Source of the DNA: Bacteroidota bacterium
Lineage (GTDB): Bacteria > Bacteroidota > JABWAT01
NCBI GenBank assembly: GCA_020161835.1
Contig: JAIUNL010000009.1
Coordinates: forward strand, 1-64,000
Reading direction: 5' to 3'
Length of the DNA stretch: 64,000 nucleotides
The position numbers and the translations under genes were made by a program. Below are positions 1-5,983 of this stretch, one piece after another; position 1 is the first letter of the stretch; the number at the start of each line of letters is the position of its first letter. A model generated the notes under the pieces. That model saw only the letters and a list, made by a program, of their open reading frames with translations, had not been told where the DNA came from and did not search any database.

Positions 1-136
1 CATCGGCGCCAATGACAAGTGCAATATCGATCAGAAGCCGGCGTGTTTGAGTCAGGCGAAGCCTGATGAGTTCGCCGGGTTCCGATATGAAACGCAGTCA
101 TAAGCCAAAGATGGAAAGCGGCGGGAAGGCATTTTG
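1..136. repeat. 136-bp dispersed repeat, copy A
   Basis: Matches 4427-4562 in the same orientation at 135 of 136 positions by direct reading; the one difference is g/a near the right end. Similarity stops abruptly after the shared end ggcattttg, so copy A lacks the hairpin that follows copy B. The left end is the window edge, so the true unit may be longer. No intact gene lies inside it. Confidence 0.9.
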
Positions 137-239
137 GGTATCCCGAACGCTTTTGGGAGAATGTTGCGGTTTGTTTTTAGTTTTGCGGAAAACAACCCAT
201 TCTTCACCACAATTCTTGCCCTGAATCCTTCAATAAGGT

Positions 240-268
240 TTGATTTCAATATTAAATTAAGGTACATT
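240..268 (+). promoter_or_regulatory. Candidate sigma70-type promoter for the CitE/SGNH-like gene
   Basis: TTGATT (240-245), a 17-base spacer, then TACATT (263-268), in an AT-rich stretch about 95 bases upstream of the ATG at 364. The match to TTGACA/TATAAT is only partial and AT-rich sequence gives chance hits. The rest of 137-363 shows no gene. Confidence 0.3.
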
Positions 269-363
269 TATTTTGTTCGATTGAGTTAATCCCTCCAGAT
301 ACGAGTGAAGCCGATTTAAACTAAACAAGTCACCTTTTCAGAATTTGGCCTGAGACCCATACA

Positions 364-2058
364 ATGCCGGATATTTATCAATTCGTTAAATATAATGCGG
401 ACACCGAGCCTGACCACATTAAAAAGTACAGCCGATACGGGTCGGTTATTTGTTTCGATCTGGAAGACAGTATTTTTAACTGGATTGATCCCCGGCATAA
501 TAAGCAATTAAAAGAGAATGCCCGGCGTACTTTAGGGCTCCTTCTCCCTGACATTCAAACCCGGTATCCCGAAATAAAAATTGCCATCCGGATAAATGAT
601 TTAAATTCAGATTATTTCAGTGATGATATACATTTTCTTGCCACCCTCAATTCAATTCATACCATCATTATTCCGAAAGTAGAGTCGGCAACCGATTTAA
701 TTTCGGTTAAAAAATATTTCGACGATTTTCAATTAAAATACAATGAAATCATCCCATTAATAGAATCCAAAAATGGATTAATTAATCTGCCAGACATCCT
801 GAAAACGGTTACTGGCTTTAGTAAAATCGGGTTTGGTCACTGTGATTATAATCTGGATATCCAGGCTTTTCCGTTTTTTCATCAGGATACAGTTGAACAC
901 TGGAAATGGGTTGAACACATCATCGGGACCTTAAAACCCTTTGGAATTAAATATCTGAATTCCGTTCATCTTGATCTGGAAAATTCAGATTTTTTCCGTT
1001 CGATATTAGCTCATCTGAATTACCTGACAGATGGGAATTTCGGGCAATGTACCTTAACAACCAAACAAACCGAATTGTGTTATGTTTTTGATAACGTAAA
1101 ACTTCCTATTGAAGGACTTGCAAAAAACAGGCTGGATTTTAGTATTGAAACCCATCAGCTAACCGAATTTGTCAGCCATTTTGAGAATTTAAATGCCGGT
1201 AAAGCATTTACCATTGACCCGGAAAACCGATCATTATTTTCACCGCAGGAGTATCAGTCAGCCAAACAGCATTTGATCCGCCGGAAGCAAAAGGATGTCT
1301 TTTTTACCTTTGTTGGCGGATGTTTTCCGGTTCAGGCGGATATTTTGGTAGAGGATACATTTCATTACCAGTTAAAAAAGGATATTGAAACCAAATACGG
1401 GGTTAATTTCAATGTGAATATTATCCGGTATGAACGATTCTTCAATTGCCTTGAAAAAATAAAAGATTACCACGACCGTCATAAAATTGATTACCTGGTT
1501 TTTCATATCCGTCCAGAACCCTGTCTGCGGCTGATAAAATTCTACTATAAATATATGAATCAGGAAAATAAACCTGCATGGTCATTTAATATTCCCTTTC
1601 TGAATTTTATCAATCCAGAAAAATACGATCTGCTGGCGTTATCCAGACGATACAATTACACGCAGGGAAAACCCAAAACCCTGATAAAAAAGACGCTTAT
1701 CAACCTGAATTATCTGGCAGGTTATTTAATTGGAAATAAAACTTACGCCTTAAAAAGCTATTTAAAGCTTGTTGAAAGCATCATTGACTACTGTCAGGCA
1801 AATGATATCAAGCTCGTCATTTTGGGAAATGGATACAGACAAGAAACAATTTTCGAAAAGAAACTCTCCGGAATCCTTAATCATTTCATGTCGGAGGCAT
1901 TACAAGCGACTCCGGTCAGGTACCTGTTTGGATTGGATGAATCTACCACCGTTGACAAAGTTTTGTTTTGCAAAAATGGGATTCATGCCACAAAGGAGTA
2001 TCATCAGGTAATTGAACAGCGGTTATTTTCCTATTTCGAAACTGAATTTGACTCTTAA
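364..2058 (+). CDS. HpcH/HpaI (CitE-like) aldolase domain fused to an SGNH-hydrolase-like domain
   Basis: 564 aa, no signal peptide. Residues 1 to about 290 look like the HpcH/HpaI aldolase/citrate lyase beta-subunit TIM barrel: FDLEDS at 31-36, R76 in AIRIND, PKVES at 104-108, and the likely metal ligands E134 (LIESKNG) and D161 (GFGHCDY). Residues 312-560 resemble an SGNH/GDSL-type alpha/beta fold: strand plus turn FVGGCF (316-321) where GDS is expected, HIRPEP (381-386), LGNG (487-490) and a terminal NGIH (538-541) like the family DxxH block. The nucleophile Ser and the Asp are not conserved, so catalysis in the second half is uncertain. CitE-like and SGNH-like proteins both occur in surface-polysaccharide loci, but no such neighbours are seen. 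The gene is visibly more AT-rich than those after it and stands alone, which suggests transfer. The first half is the more certain assignment. Confidence 0.6.
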   Translation: MPDIYQFVKYNADTEPDHIKKYSRYGSVICFDLEDSIFNWIDPRHNKQLKENARRTLGLLLPDIQTRYPEIKIAIRINDLNSDYFSDDIHFLATLNSIHTIIIPKVESATDLISVKKYFDDFQLKYNEIIPLIESKNGLINLPDILKTVTGFSKIGFGHCDYNLDIQAFPFFHQDTVEHWKWVEHIIGTLKPFGIKYLNSVHLDLENSDFFRSILAHLNYLTDGNFGQCTLTTKQTELCYVFDNVKLPIEGLAKNRLDFSIETHQLTEFVSHFENLNAGKAFTIDPENRSLFSPQEYQSAKQHLIRRKQKDVFFTFVGGCFPVQADILVEDTFHYQLKKDIETKYGVNFNVNIIRYERFFNCLEKIKDYHDRHKIDYLVFHIRPEPCLRLIKFYYKYMNQENKPAWSFNIPFLNFINPEKYDLLALSRRYNYTQGKPKTLIKKTLINLNYLAGYLIGNKTYALKSYLKLVESIIDYCQANDIKLVILGNGYRQETIFEKKLSGILNHFMSEALQATPVRYLFGLDESTTVDKVLFCKNGIHATKEYHQVIEQRLFSYFETEFDS

Positions 2059-2202
2059 ATGGGTTTGATTTAAAAGGGAGCACAAAGATTTCAAATTACT
2101 CAGGAAGAACACACTATCAAGCCCATTTAATTGGTTATAGAAGGTTTTGGGGTTTTGAATTTATTGCAGTTTTTTTTGGGGAAATAGCGTTGTCTTCGAC
2201 GA

Positions 2203-2228
2203 CCCCTCCCGAACACTTTCGGGAGGGG
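2203..2228. repeat. Extragenic hairpin, CCCGAA-type, copy 1
   Basis: Perfect 11-bp inverted repeat CCCCTCCCGAA (2203-2213) / TTCGGGAGGGG (2218-2228) with a 4-base loop, followed by GACTAAT. Copy 2 at 3140-3180 has the same CCCGAA/TTCGGG core and the same GGGGGACTAAT tail but different flanking stem bases. Confidence 0.75.
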
Positions 2229-2237
2229 GACTAATCG

Positions 2238-2258
2238 CCTTAAACCTTATGCCTTAAT
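2238..2258. repeat. Heptanucleotide repeat CCTTANN, 3 units
   Basis: Three head-to-tail 7-mers CCTTAAA, CCTTATG, CCTTAAT. This is a short outlier of the longer tract at 2340-2402, from which the 65-bp repeat at 2271-2335 separates it. Confidence 0.75.
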
Positions 2259-2270
2259 CAAACAACCAAC

Positions 2271-2335
2271 AGTTGCAAACCTGATTTACTGAGCCCGTCG
2301 AAGTGCGGCAACCGACGGGCTAATAGCTAACAGCT
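2271..2335. repeat. 65-bp hairpin repeat (AGCCCGTCG family), copy 1
   Basis: Matches 3496-3560 at 59 of 65 positions. It contains AGCCCGTCG ... CGACGGGCT (9-bp arms) followed by AGCT-AAC-AGCT. The gap 2059-2460 between the fusion gene and the broken thioesterase gene holds only such repeats; no other gene is seen there. Confidence 0.85.
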
Positions 2336-2339
2336 GTTC

Positions 2340-2402
2340 CCTTATGCCTTACGCCTTACGCCTTATGCCTTATGCCTTACACCTTATTCCTTACGCCTTA
2401 AA
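2340..2402. repeat. Heptanucleotide tandem repeat CCTTAYG, 9 units
   Basis: Nine contiguous 7-mers start with CCTTA and vary only in the last two bases (TG, CG, CG, TG, TG, CA, TT, CG, AA). It lies 58 bases before the start of the broken thioesterase gene. It resembles in style the heptameric short tandem repeats known in cyanobacteria, but no spacers exist and it is not a CRISPR. Confidence 0.9.
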
Positions 2403-2460
2403 CCTATCTAAAATCCTGATTTTTACTTATCTTTTTTGAGAAATAATCTTGAGCAGGATC

Positions 2461-2883
2461 ATGTCTTTACTTTTACTATCCGATTTCCCCCTGAAAACTT
2501 ACGATAAAGTCCGTTATGCCGATACGGACCGGCAGGGACATGTTAACAATTCAGTTTTCTCCACTTTTCTGGAAACAGGCCGGGTTGAGATTCTGTACGA
2601 CAGGGAACGGCCTTTGCTGGCAGAAGGAGACAGTTTCGTCATTGCTTCCCTTCAGGTATCCTTTCTGGCGGAAATCAGGTAGCCGGGAACGGTTGATATC
2701 GGAACGGGAGTCCGGTCTGTGGGGAACAGTTCGATCCGGCTTTATCAGCAGTTGTTTCAGAATGGGGTTTGTGTTGCTTCGGCCGAAACGGTCATCGTTC
2801 AGGTCAGCGGGGAAACCGGGAAAGGACAACCATTGTCAGCGGTGGCGAAGGAACGACTTGGGGAATTTGTTTTGGGAAAATAA
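2461..2883 (+). pseudogene. Acyl-CoA thioesterase (hotdog fold, YbgC/FadM type) broken by one in-frame amber codon
   Basis: Reading from ATG 2461 (GAGCAGG just upstream) gives 140 codons, the normal length for a 4-hydroxybenzoyl-CoA-thioesterase-like hotdog protein. The family motif is present: YADTDRQGHVNN with the active-site Asp, then SVFSTFLETGR. Codon 74 is TAG (2680-2682), exactly where relatives have Tyr in an RYPGTV-like motif, so a single change from TAC or TAT explains it. The frame then stays open through VDIGTGVRSVG to TAA at 2881-2883 with no frameshift. This is a young nonsense pseudogene, a sequencing error, or (least likely) a read-through codon; no other gene in the window has an internal TAG. 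It would hydrolyse acyl-CoA in the cytoplasm if restored. Confidence 0.8.
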
Positions 2884-3035
2884 AAACCAGGCGGTTTGGG
2901 ATTATTAATAGTTCCATTTTTTCCTGATAGTCCCACCCACAATTTGACCTGTTCCGCCCGGAAAAAGATTCTGCCAGAATTCAATTTTTTTTGCCGGGCG
3001 GTTTGGGTTTTGGCATTCTATTTTTTCTACCAAGA

Positions 3036-3052
3036 GGTCGCTCCTCTGGAGC
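3036..3052. repeat. AGGTCGC-type hairpin element, copy 1
   Basis: GGTC followed by GCTCC-TCT-GGAGC (3040-3052), preceded by TTTCTACCAAGA. The same layout recurs at 17457-17473 and 17509-17525 with different but still paired stem bases. The gene-free stretch 2884-3631 holds this element, two GC-rich hairpins at 3140-3180, a diverged copy of the 136-bp family near 3241-3414, the 3430-3473 element and the second AGCCCGTC repeat. I see no gene in it. Confidence 0.75.
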
Positions 3053-3139
3053 GAGGAAAAATGCAAACATATTTCGGAACCTGCCATGATTCTGGCAGAA
3101 AAACAGATATGTGCTAGTTGCCTTGTTCCAACATCCCCC

Positions 3140-3180
3140 GTCCCGAACAAGTTCGGGACACCCCCTTCAAAGGGGGACTA
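3140..3180. repeat. Extragenic hairpin, CCCGAA-type, copy 2
   Basis: GTCCCGAAC-AA-GTTCGGGAC (3140-3159) is immediately followed by a second hairpin CCCCCTT-C-AAGGGGG region (3161-3176) and then GACTAAT. It is related to copy 1 at 2203-2228 by the CCCGAA core and GGGGGACTAAT tail. Confidence 0.7.
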
Positions 3181-3362
3181 ATTTTCTTTTTCCTTGTCCT
3201 GAATTCCATCCGCCGTCAACCGGTCGACGCAGCAACCAACGCAGTGCCCGGTTAAATCGAATCTGTGTTTGAAGGAGGCGTATGCGCCGACTGAGTTCAG
3301 ATTCGATCAGGGCCGGAGTGCCAGTTGCAAGTCATAGAGCGGTTGGGCGGAAAGGCATTTTG

Positions 3363-3388
3363 CCGACTTTTGTGCCGTCAAAAGTCGG
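3363..3388. repeat. TGCCGT-loop hairpin, copy 1
   Basis: Perfect 10-bp stem CCGACTTTTG / CAAAAGTCGG around the loop TGCCGT. The surrounding 3347-3414 is similar to 4547-4614, including GCGGAAAGGCATTTTG before it and AAAGAAAG after it. The second copy has CCCCC/GGGGG where this one has CCGAC/GTCGG, so both strands of the stem changed together. Confidence 0.85.
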
Positions 3389-3420
3389 TCCCCGAAGGGA
3401 AAAGAAAGTTGGGGAAACGG

Positions 3421-3473
3421 TGGGATGGACCCCCGTCTTCCAGTCGGATGACTGATTTTCAACACGGGGGTGA
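3421..3473. repeat. GGGATGGA...GGGTGAC inverted-repeat element, copy 1
   Basis: TGGGATGGA then CCCCCGT (3430-3436) pairs with ACGGGGG (3464-3470), ending TGAC. It is the longest-looped of five related elements (others at 4289-4323, 4341-4370, 5843-5875, 5907-5933). Confidence 0.7.
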
Positions 3474-3495
3474 CAAAATTGGGCTAAAAGCCTAC

Positions 3496-3560
3496 AGTTG
3501 AAAACCTGATATACTGAGCCCGTCGAAATACGGCAACAGACGGGCTAAAAGCTAACAGCT
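3496..3560. repeat. 65-bp hairpin repeat (AGCCCGTCG family), copy 2
   Basis: Second copy of 2271-2335, 59 of 65 identical. The stem AGCCCGTC / GACGGGCT keeps 8 bp. It ends about 70 bases before the DinB-family start. Confidence 0.85.
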
Positions 3561-3631
3561 TTTCTCTTTTCAGAAAAACACCATTTTTCGTATTTTTATC
3601 AGACAAAAAAGAACAACCTCAAAGGACACCC

Positions 3632-4156
3632 ATGACCCGATCTCAATTAAACCCCATGCCCGTGTATTTTGACCGGTATATCAACCTCGCTGATGATGTT
3701 TCACTTTCCGAAGCGCTCGACATCAGTTTGAAGGAACTTGAAAATGCTCCCGTTGACAAATGGACGGCTCTCGGGGACAGGGTTTATGCACCGGGAAAAT
3801 GGACGGTGAAGGATCTGCTTCAGCATATCATGGATACAGAACGGGTTTTCTGTTACCGAGCTTTGTCTTTTGCCCGCGGAGAACGGGAAGTCAGACCGTT
3901 TGATGAGGATAAATATGGTCTGAATGCCCAGGCCGGCAGACGGACACTGGCTGACCTGCTTGAAGAAGCCGTTCTGATAAGAAAAGCTACCATCGCCCTT
4001 TTCCGGAGTTTTTCTCCGGATATGCTGGCGACAATGGGACTGGGCTTCAAAGGAGAGTATTCCGTTCACTCGATCGGATTTATCATCGCTGGACATCAGC
4101 GGTGGCATTTCAAAGTCATTGAAGAACGGTATTTCCCTTTGCTGAATGAGAAGTAA
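3632..4156 (+). CDS. DinB-family (DinB_2 / YfiT-like) putative metal-dependent protein
   Basis: 174 aa, ATG at 3632 with AAAGGA a few bases upstream. It has the four-helix DinB-like layout with candidate metal ligands H65 (LLQHIMDTER), H155 and H159 (GHQRWH), spaced as in the family: one His on the second helix and an HxxxH pair on the fourth. WTVKDLLQHIMDTER and the late GHxxWH are the clearest family marks. Members include damage-induced proteins and bacillithiol or mycothiol transferases, so the substrate cannot be named. It stands alone, flanked on both sides by repeats. Cytoplasmic. Confidence 0.8.
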   Translation: MTRSQLNPMPVYFDRYINLADDVSLSEALDISLKELENAPVDKWTALGDRVYAPGKWTVKDLLQHIMDTERVFCYRALSFARGEREVRPFDEDKYGLNAQAGRRTLADLLEEAVLIRKATIALFRSFSPDMLATMGLGFKGEYSVHSIGFIIAGHQRWHFKVIEERYFPLLNEK

Positions 4157-4288
4157 AGCCAGAAGAAATCTCCAAAAAACCGCTTTTTGATGTTAAGAAG
4201 GATTATCTTGGCAGAACTTTCCGGTAGAAGCCGGACCTTCGCAACCGCACTTGCCCTTATTCTGGCGGAAAGGCAAGTCCACAACCGA

Positions 4289-4370
4289 CGGTGGGATGGA
4301 TCCCCGATCAGGTCGGGGATGACAGCCAGAGACAAATACCGGTGAGATGGACCCCTCGGACGGGGGTGAC
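4289..4370. repeat. Two adjacent GGGATGGA...GGGGATGACA elements, copies 2 and 3
   Basis: Copy 2: ATCCCCGA (4300-4307) / TCGGGGAT (4313-4320) after CGGTGGGATGG, ending GACA. Copy 3: GGTGAGATGG then ACCCC (4351-4355) / GGGGT (4363-4367) ending GAC. The stems differ in sequence but both pair. The gene-free stretch 4157-4697 holds these, copy B of the 136-bp repeat with its hairpin, and a 28-bp palindrome. I see no gene. Confidence 0.75.
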
Positions 4371-4426
4371 AATACAACATGGCATGAGTAAAAAAAAGCT
4401 ATTCCGCATTTCACCGCCATTCTTTC

Positions 4427-4562
4427 CATCGGCGCCAATGACAAGTGCAATATCGATCAGAAGCCGGCGTGTTTGAGTCAGGCGAAGCCTGATGAGTTCG
4501 CCGGGTTCCGATATGAAACGCAGTCATAAGCCAAAGATGGAAAGCGGCGGAAAGGCATTTTG
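4427..4562. repeat. 136-bp dispersed repeat, copy B
   Basis: One mismatch against 1-136. It runs straight into the TGCCGT-loop hairpin at 4563-4588, whereas copy A does not. A third, much diverged relative lies at about 3241-3414; in one frame copies B and C both read CL...EF...F...S followed by a stop, which may be a coding relic. Confidence 0.9.
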
Positions 4563-4588
4563 CCCCCTTTTGTGCCGTCAAAAGGGGG
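4563..4588. repeat. TGCCGT-loop hairpin, copy 2
   Basis: Perfect 10-bp stem CCCCCTTTTG / CAAAAGGGGG with loop TGCCGT. Compared with 3363-3388, three of the five outer base pairs differ and all stay paired. Confidence 0.85.
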
Positions 4589-4652
4589 TCGTCGAAGACA
4601 AAAGAAAGGTGGGGGTTGGCAATCGATTCGGATTTGAGGAAAACCGGGCATC

Positions 4653-4680
4653 GTAGAGACGTTGCATGCAACGTCTCTAC
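4653..4680. repeat. 28-bp perfect palindrome, GTAGAGACG family, copy 1
   Basis: 14-bp arms with no loop: GTAGAGACGTTGCA (4653-4666) and its reverse complement (4667-4680). It lies 17 bases downstream of the stop of the minus-strand gene ending at 4698, so as RNA it could act as a 3' hairpin. The shared GTAGAGACG...CGTCTCTAC ends recur at 23256-23294. Confidence 0.85.
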
Positions 4681-4697
4681 CAAGGGTTTCCTAAAAA

Positions 4698-5336
4698 TCA
4701 ATCCGGTTCAAAATTACTTATTTTAATATCATCAAACCGGACTTCTATTTTCTTTTTCGGATTGGTATTTCCGTTTCTCACGCCAAGTTCTACCGTCCGG
4801 ATCAAACCGGCTTTAAAGTCGATCGAACCCGGAATTTTCCCCCAGTTGTCATAGTCCAGTGCTGCCAAATTGATTTTTATCTTTTTCCATCCACCTGGAA
4901 CAACCGGAAACAAGGTTTTCGATCCCCACTTTCCAGCATGATCTTTTGTCAGGAATAACGGCTGAATCCAGACCGAATCGGCATTACCGGCAGTGCAAAG
5001 AAAGGAAATCCAGGGAGACGCCAGAAATGCTTTCCGGATGGAATCCCCGGAATCAGGAAGTAAAATCCCGTCTGCTTTGATATCCGTCATCCAGCTCATG
5101 GGTTTACTGTCAGGAACCGGATTCCAGGAAATCACCAGACACCCTTTTGACTGAGCAGTTGCCTGATCTTCCGGTTTGGAAGAAATTGAAAACTGAATCT
5201 GATCATTTTCCTTAAACCAGCCATTAAAATCCGGCGCTGATTCAAAATCAAAAACCGTAACGGACAGAGGTTGCGTCTGGGCTAACGAAACGAAGGAAAG
5301 GAGAAAAAGGGAAAGAAAAGTAAAAAGTGTTTTCAT
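4698..5336 (-). CDS. Secreted carbohydrate-binding-like protein (galactose-binding/CIA30-type fold)
   Basis: 212 aa with a clear signal peptide (MKTLFTFLSLFLLSFVSLAQ, cut near residue 20). The rest is predicted beta-rich: VFDFESAPDFNGW at the start, WISFLCTAG, and a closing VRFDDIKISNFE, the pattern of CBM11/CIA30-like jelly-roll modules that bind glycans. No catalytic domain is seen. The gene follows the GlcG-like gene by 14 bases on the same strand, at the tail of the mannan locus. A role in binding beta-mannan or a related polymer is inferred from position only. Confidence 0.55.
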   Translation of the reverse strand: MKTLFTFLSLFLLSFVSLAQTQPLSVTVFDFESAPDFNGWFKENDQIQFSISSKPEDQATAQSKGCLVISWNPVPDSKPMSWMTDIKADGILLPDSGDSIRKAFLASPWISFLCTAGNADSVWIQPLFLTKDHAGKWGSKTLFPVVPGGWKKIKINLAALDYDNWGKIPGSIDFKAGLIRTVELGVRNGNTNPKKKIEVRFDDIKISNFEPD

Positions 5337-5350
5337 GAGTTTTCCCTTTG

Positions 5351-5785
5351 TTATAATCCGGCAGCAGCTTTAACGGCAATTTCAAGATCACTGTTACCTC
5401 TGAATCCGCTGAAACCGACAAAAAGTTTGGTTCCATCCTTCAGAATGAGAGGTTGTCCGCCTTCCCAGCCAATCAGATCGGGTTTTGAAATGCCAAAATC
5501 CCCTTCCTCAAATTCACCGTTGAACAGCCGTTTTTCGTAGTCGCCGGTTTTCATTCCGGTTATCCAGACCTGAGAAGCTTTTGTGCAGGCCAGATTAAAA
5601 TACCGCCGTCCACGGATTTTATCCGTTCCCCAGATTTTTCCGTTAAACGTCCCCGATTCATCGATGATACAAACAGCACAGTTTCCACCCCCGTTTGCAT
5701 CCAGCGGATTGGCCAGATAAACCGGAATCAGTTTTTCGATTGCATTGATGAGCTTTTCGATGGTCATGGTTGAGGCTGGTTTCAT
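5351..5785 (-). CDS. GlcG/HbpS-family protein (DUF336)
   Basis: 144 aa, cytoplasmic by lack of a signal peptide. The C-terminal GGQPLILKDGTK, FVGFSGFRGNSDLEIA matches the GlcG/HbpS pattern (typically GGxPI...GAIGVSG...DE.IA), and ACTKASQ and IWGTD fit the middle. HbpS binds haem extracellularly; GlcG proteins have unclear roles. It is separated from the GH26 gene by 191 bases that carry two inverted-repeat elements and a heptamer tract, so it may be a separate transcript. Confidence 0.6.
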   Translation of the reverse strand: MKPASTMTIEKLINAIEKLIPVYLANPLDANGGGNCAVCIIDESGTFNGKIWGTDKIRGRRYFNLACTKASQVWITGMKTGDYEKRLFNGEFEEGDFGISKPDLIGWEGGQPLILKDGTKLFVGFSGFRGNSDLEIAVKAAAGL

Positions 5786-5842
5786 GATTGTTCCTGTTTA
5801 ATGACTGTTTTGGGTTGGGGTTTTGATTTTGGCTATTTTAAC

Positions 5843-5933
5843 GGTGGGATGGATTCTCGCCTTCGCGGGAATGACAACCCTCTCAGTATAGTGAAAACAG
5901 CGATATTGTCATCCCCGTGAAGACGGGGATCCA
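5843..5933. repeat. Two GGGATGGA...GGGATGACA elements in opposite orientation, copies 4 and 5
   Basis: Copy 4: GGTGGGATGG then ATTCTCGC-CTTC-GCGGGAAT, GACA (5843-5875), one wobble pair. Copy 5 is inverted: TGTC (5907-5910), ATCCCCGT (5911-5918) / ACGGGGAT (5923-5930), CCA. They sit between the GlcG-like gene and the GH26 stop. Confidence 0.75.
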
Positions 5934-5941
5934 GTATTTTT

Positions 5942-5983
5942 CTACTACCTACTGACTACTCCCTACTATCTACGACCTACCGC
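5942..5983. repeat. Heptanucleotide tandem repeat CTACNNN, 6 units, running into the GH26 stop codon
   Basis: Six contiguous 7-mers begin with CTAC (CTACTAC, CTACTGA, CTACTCC, CTACTAT, CTACGAC, CTACCGC). The CTA of the last unit (5977-5979) is the TAG stop of the minus-strand GH26 gene, so the tract begins within the final codons and continues downstream. Confidence 0.85.

Noticed and set aside
2238..2402. Possible CRISPR array
   Set aside because: Units are 7 bases, contiguous and without spacers; no cas genes in the window. It is a simple heptamer repeat.
2680..2682. TAG as pyrrolysine or programmed read-through
   Set aside because: Only one such case in the window, at a position normally Tyr; no supporting tRNA seen. 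A point mutation is simpler.
2799..3150. Open frames of 61-81 codons in the 2.8-3.2 kb gap
   Set aside because: They cross hairpin repeats, have no start signals, and match no family I recognise.
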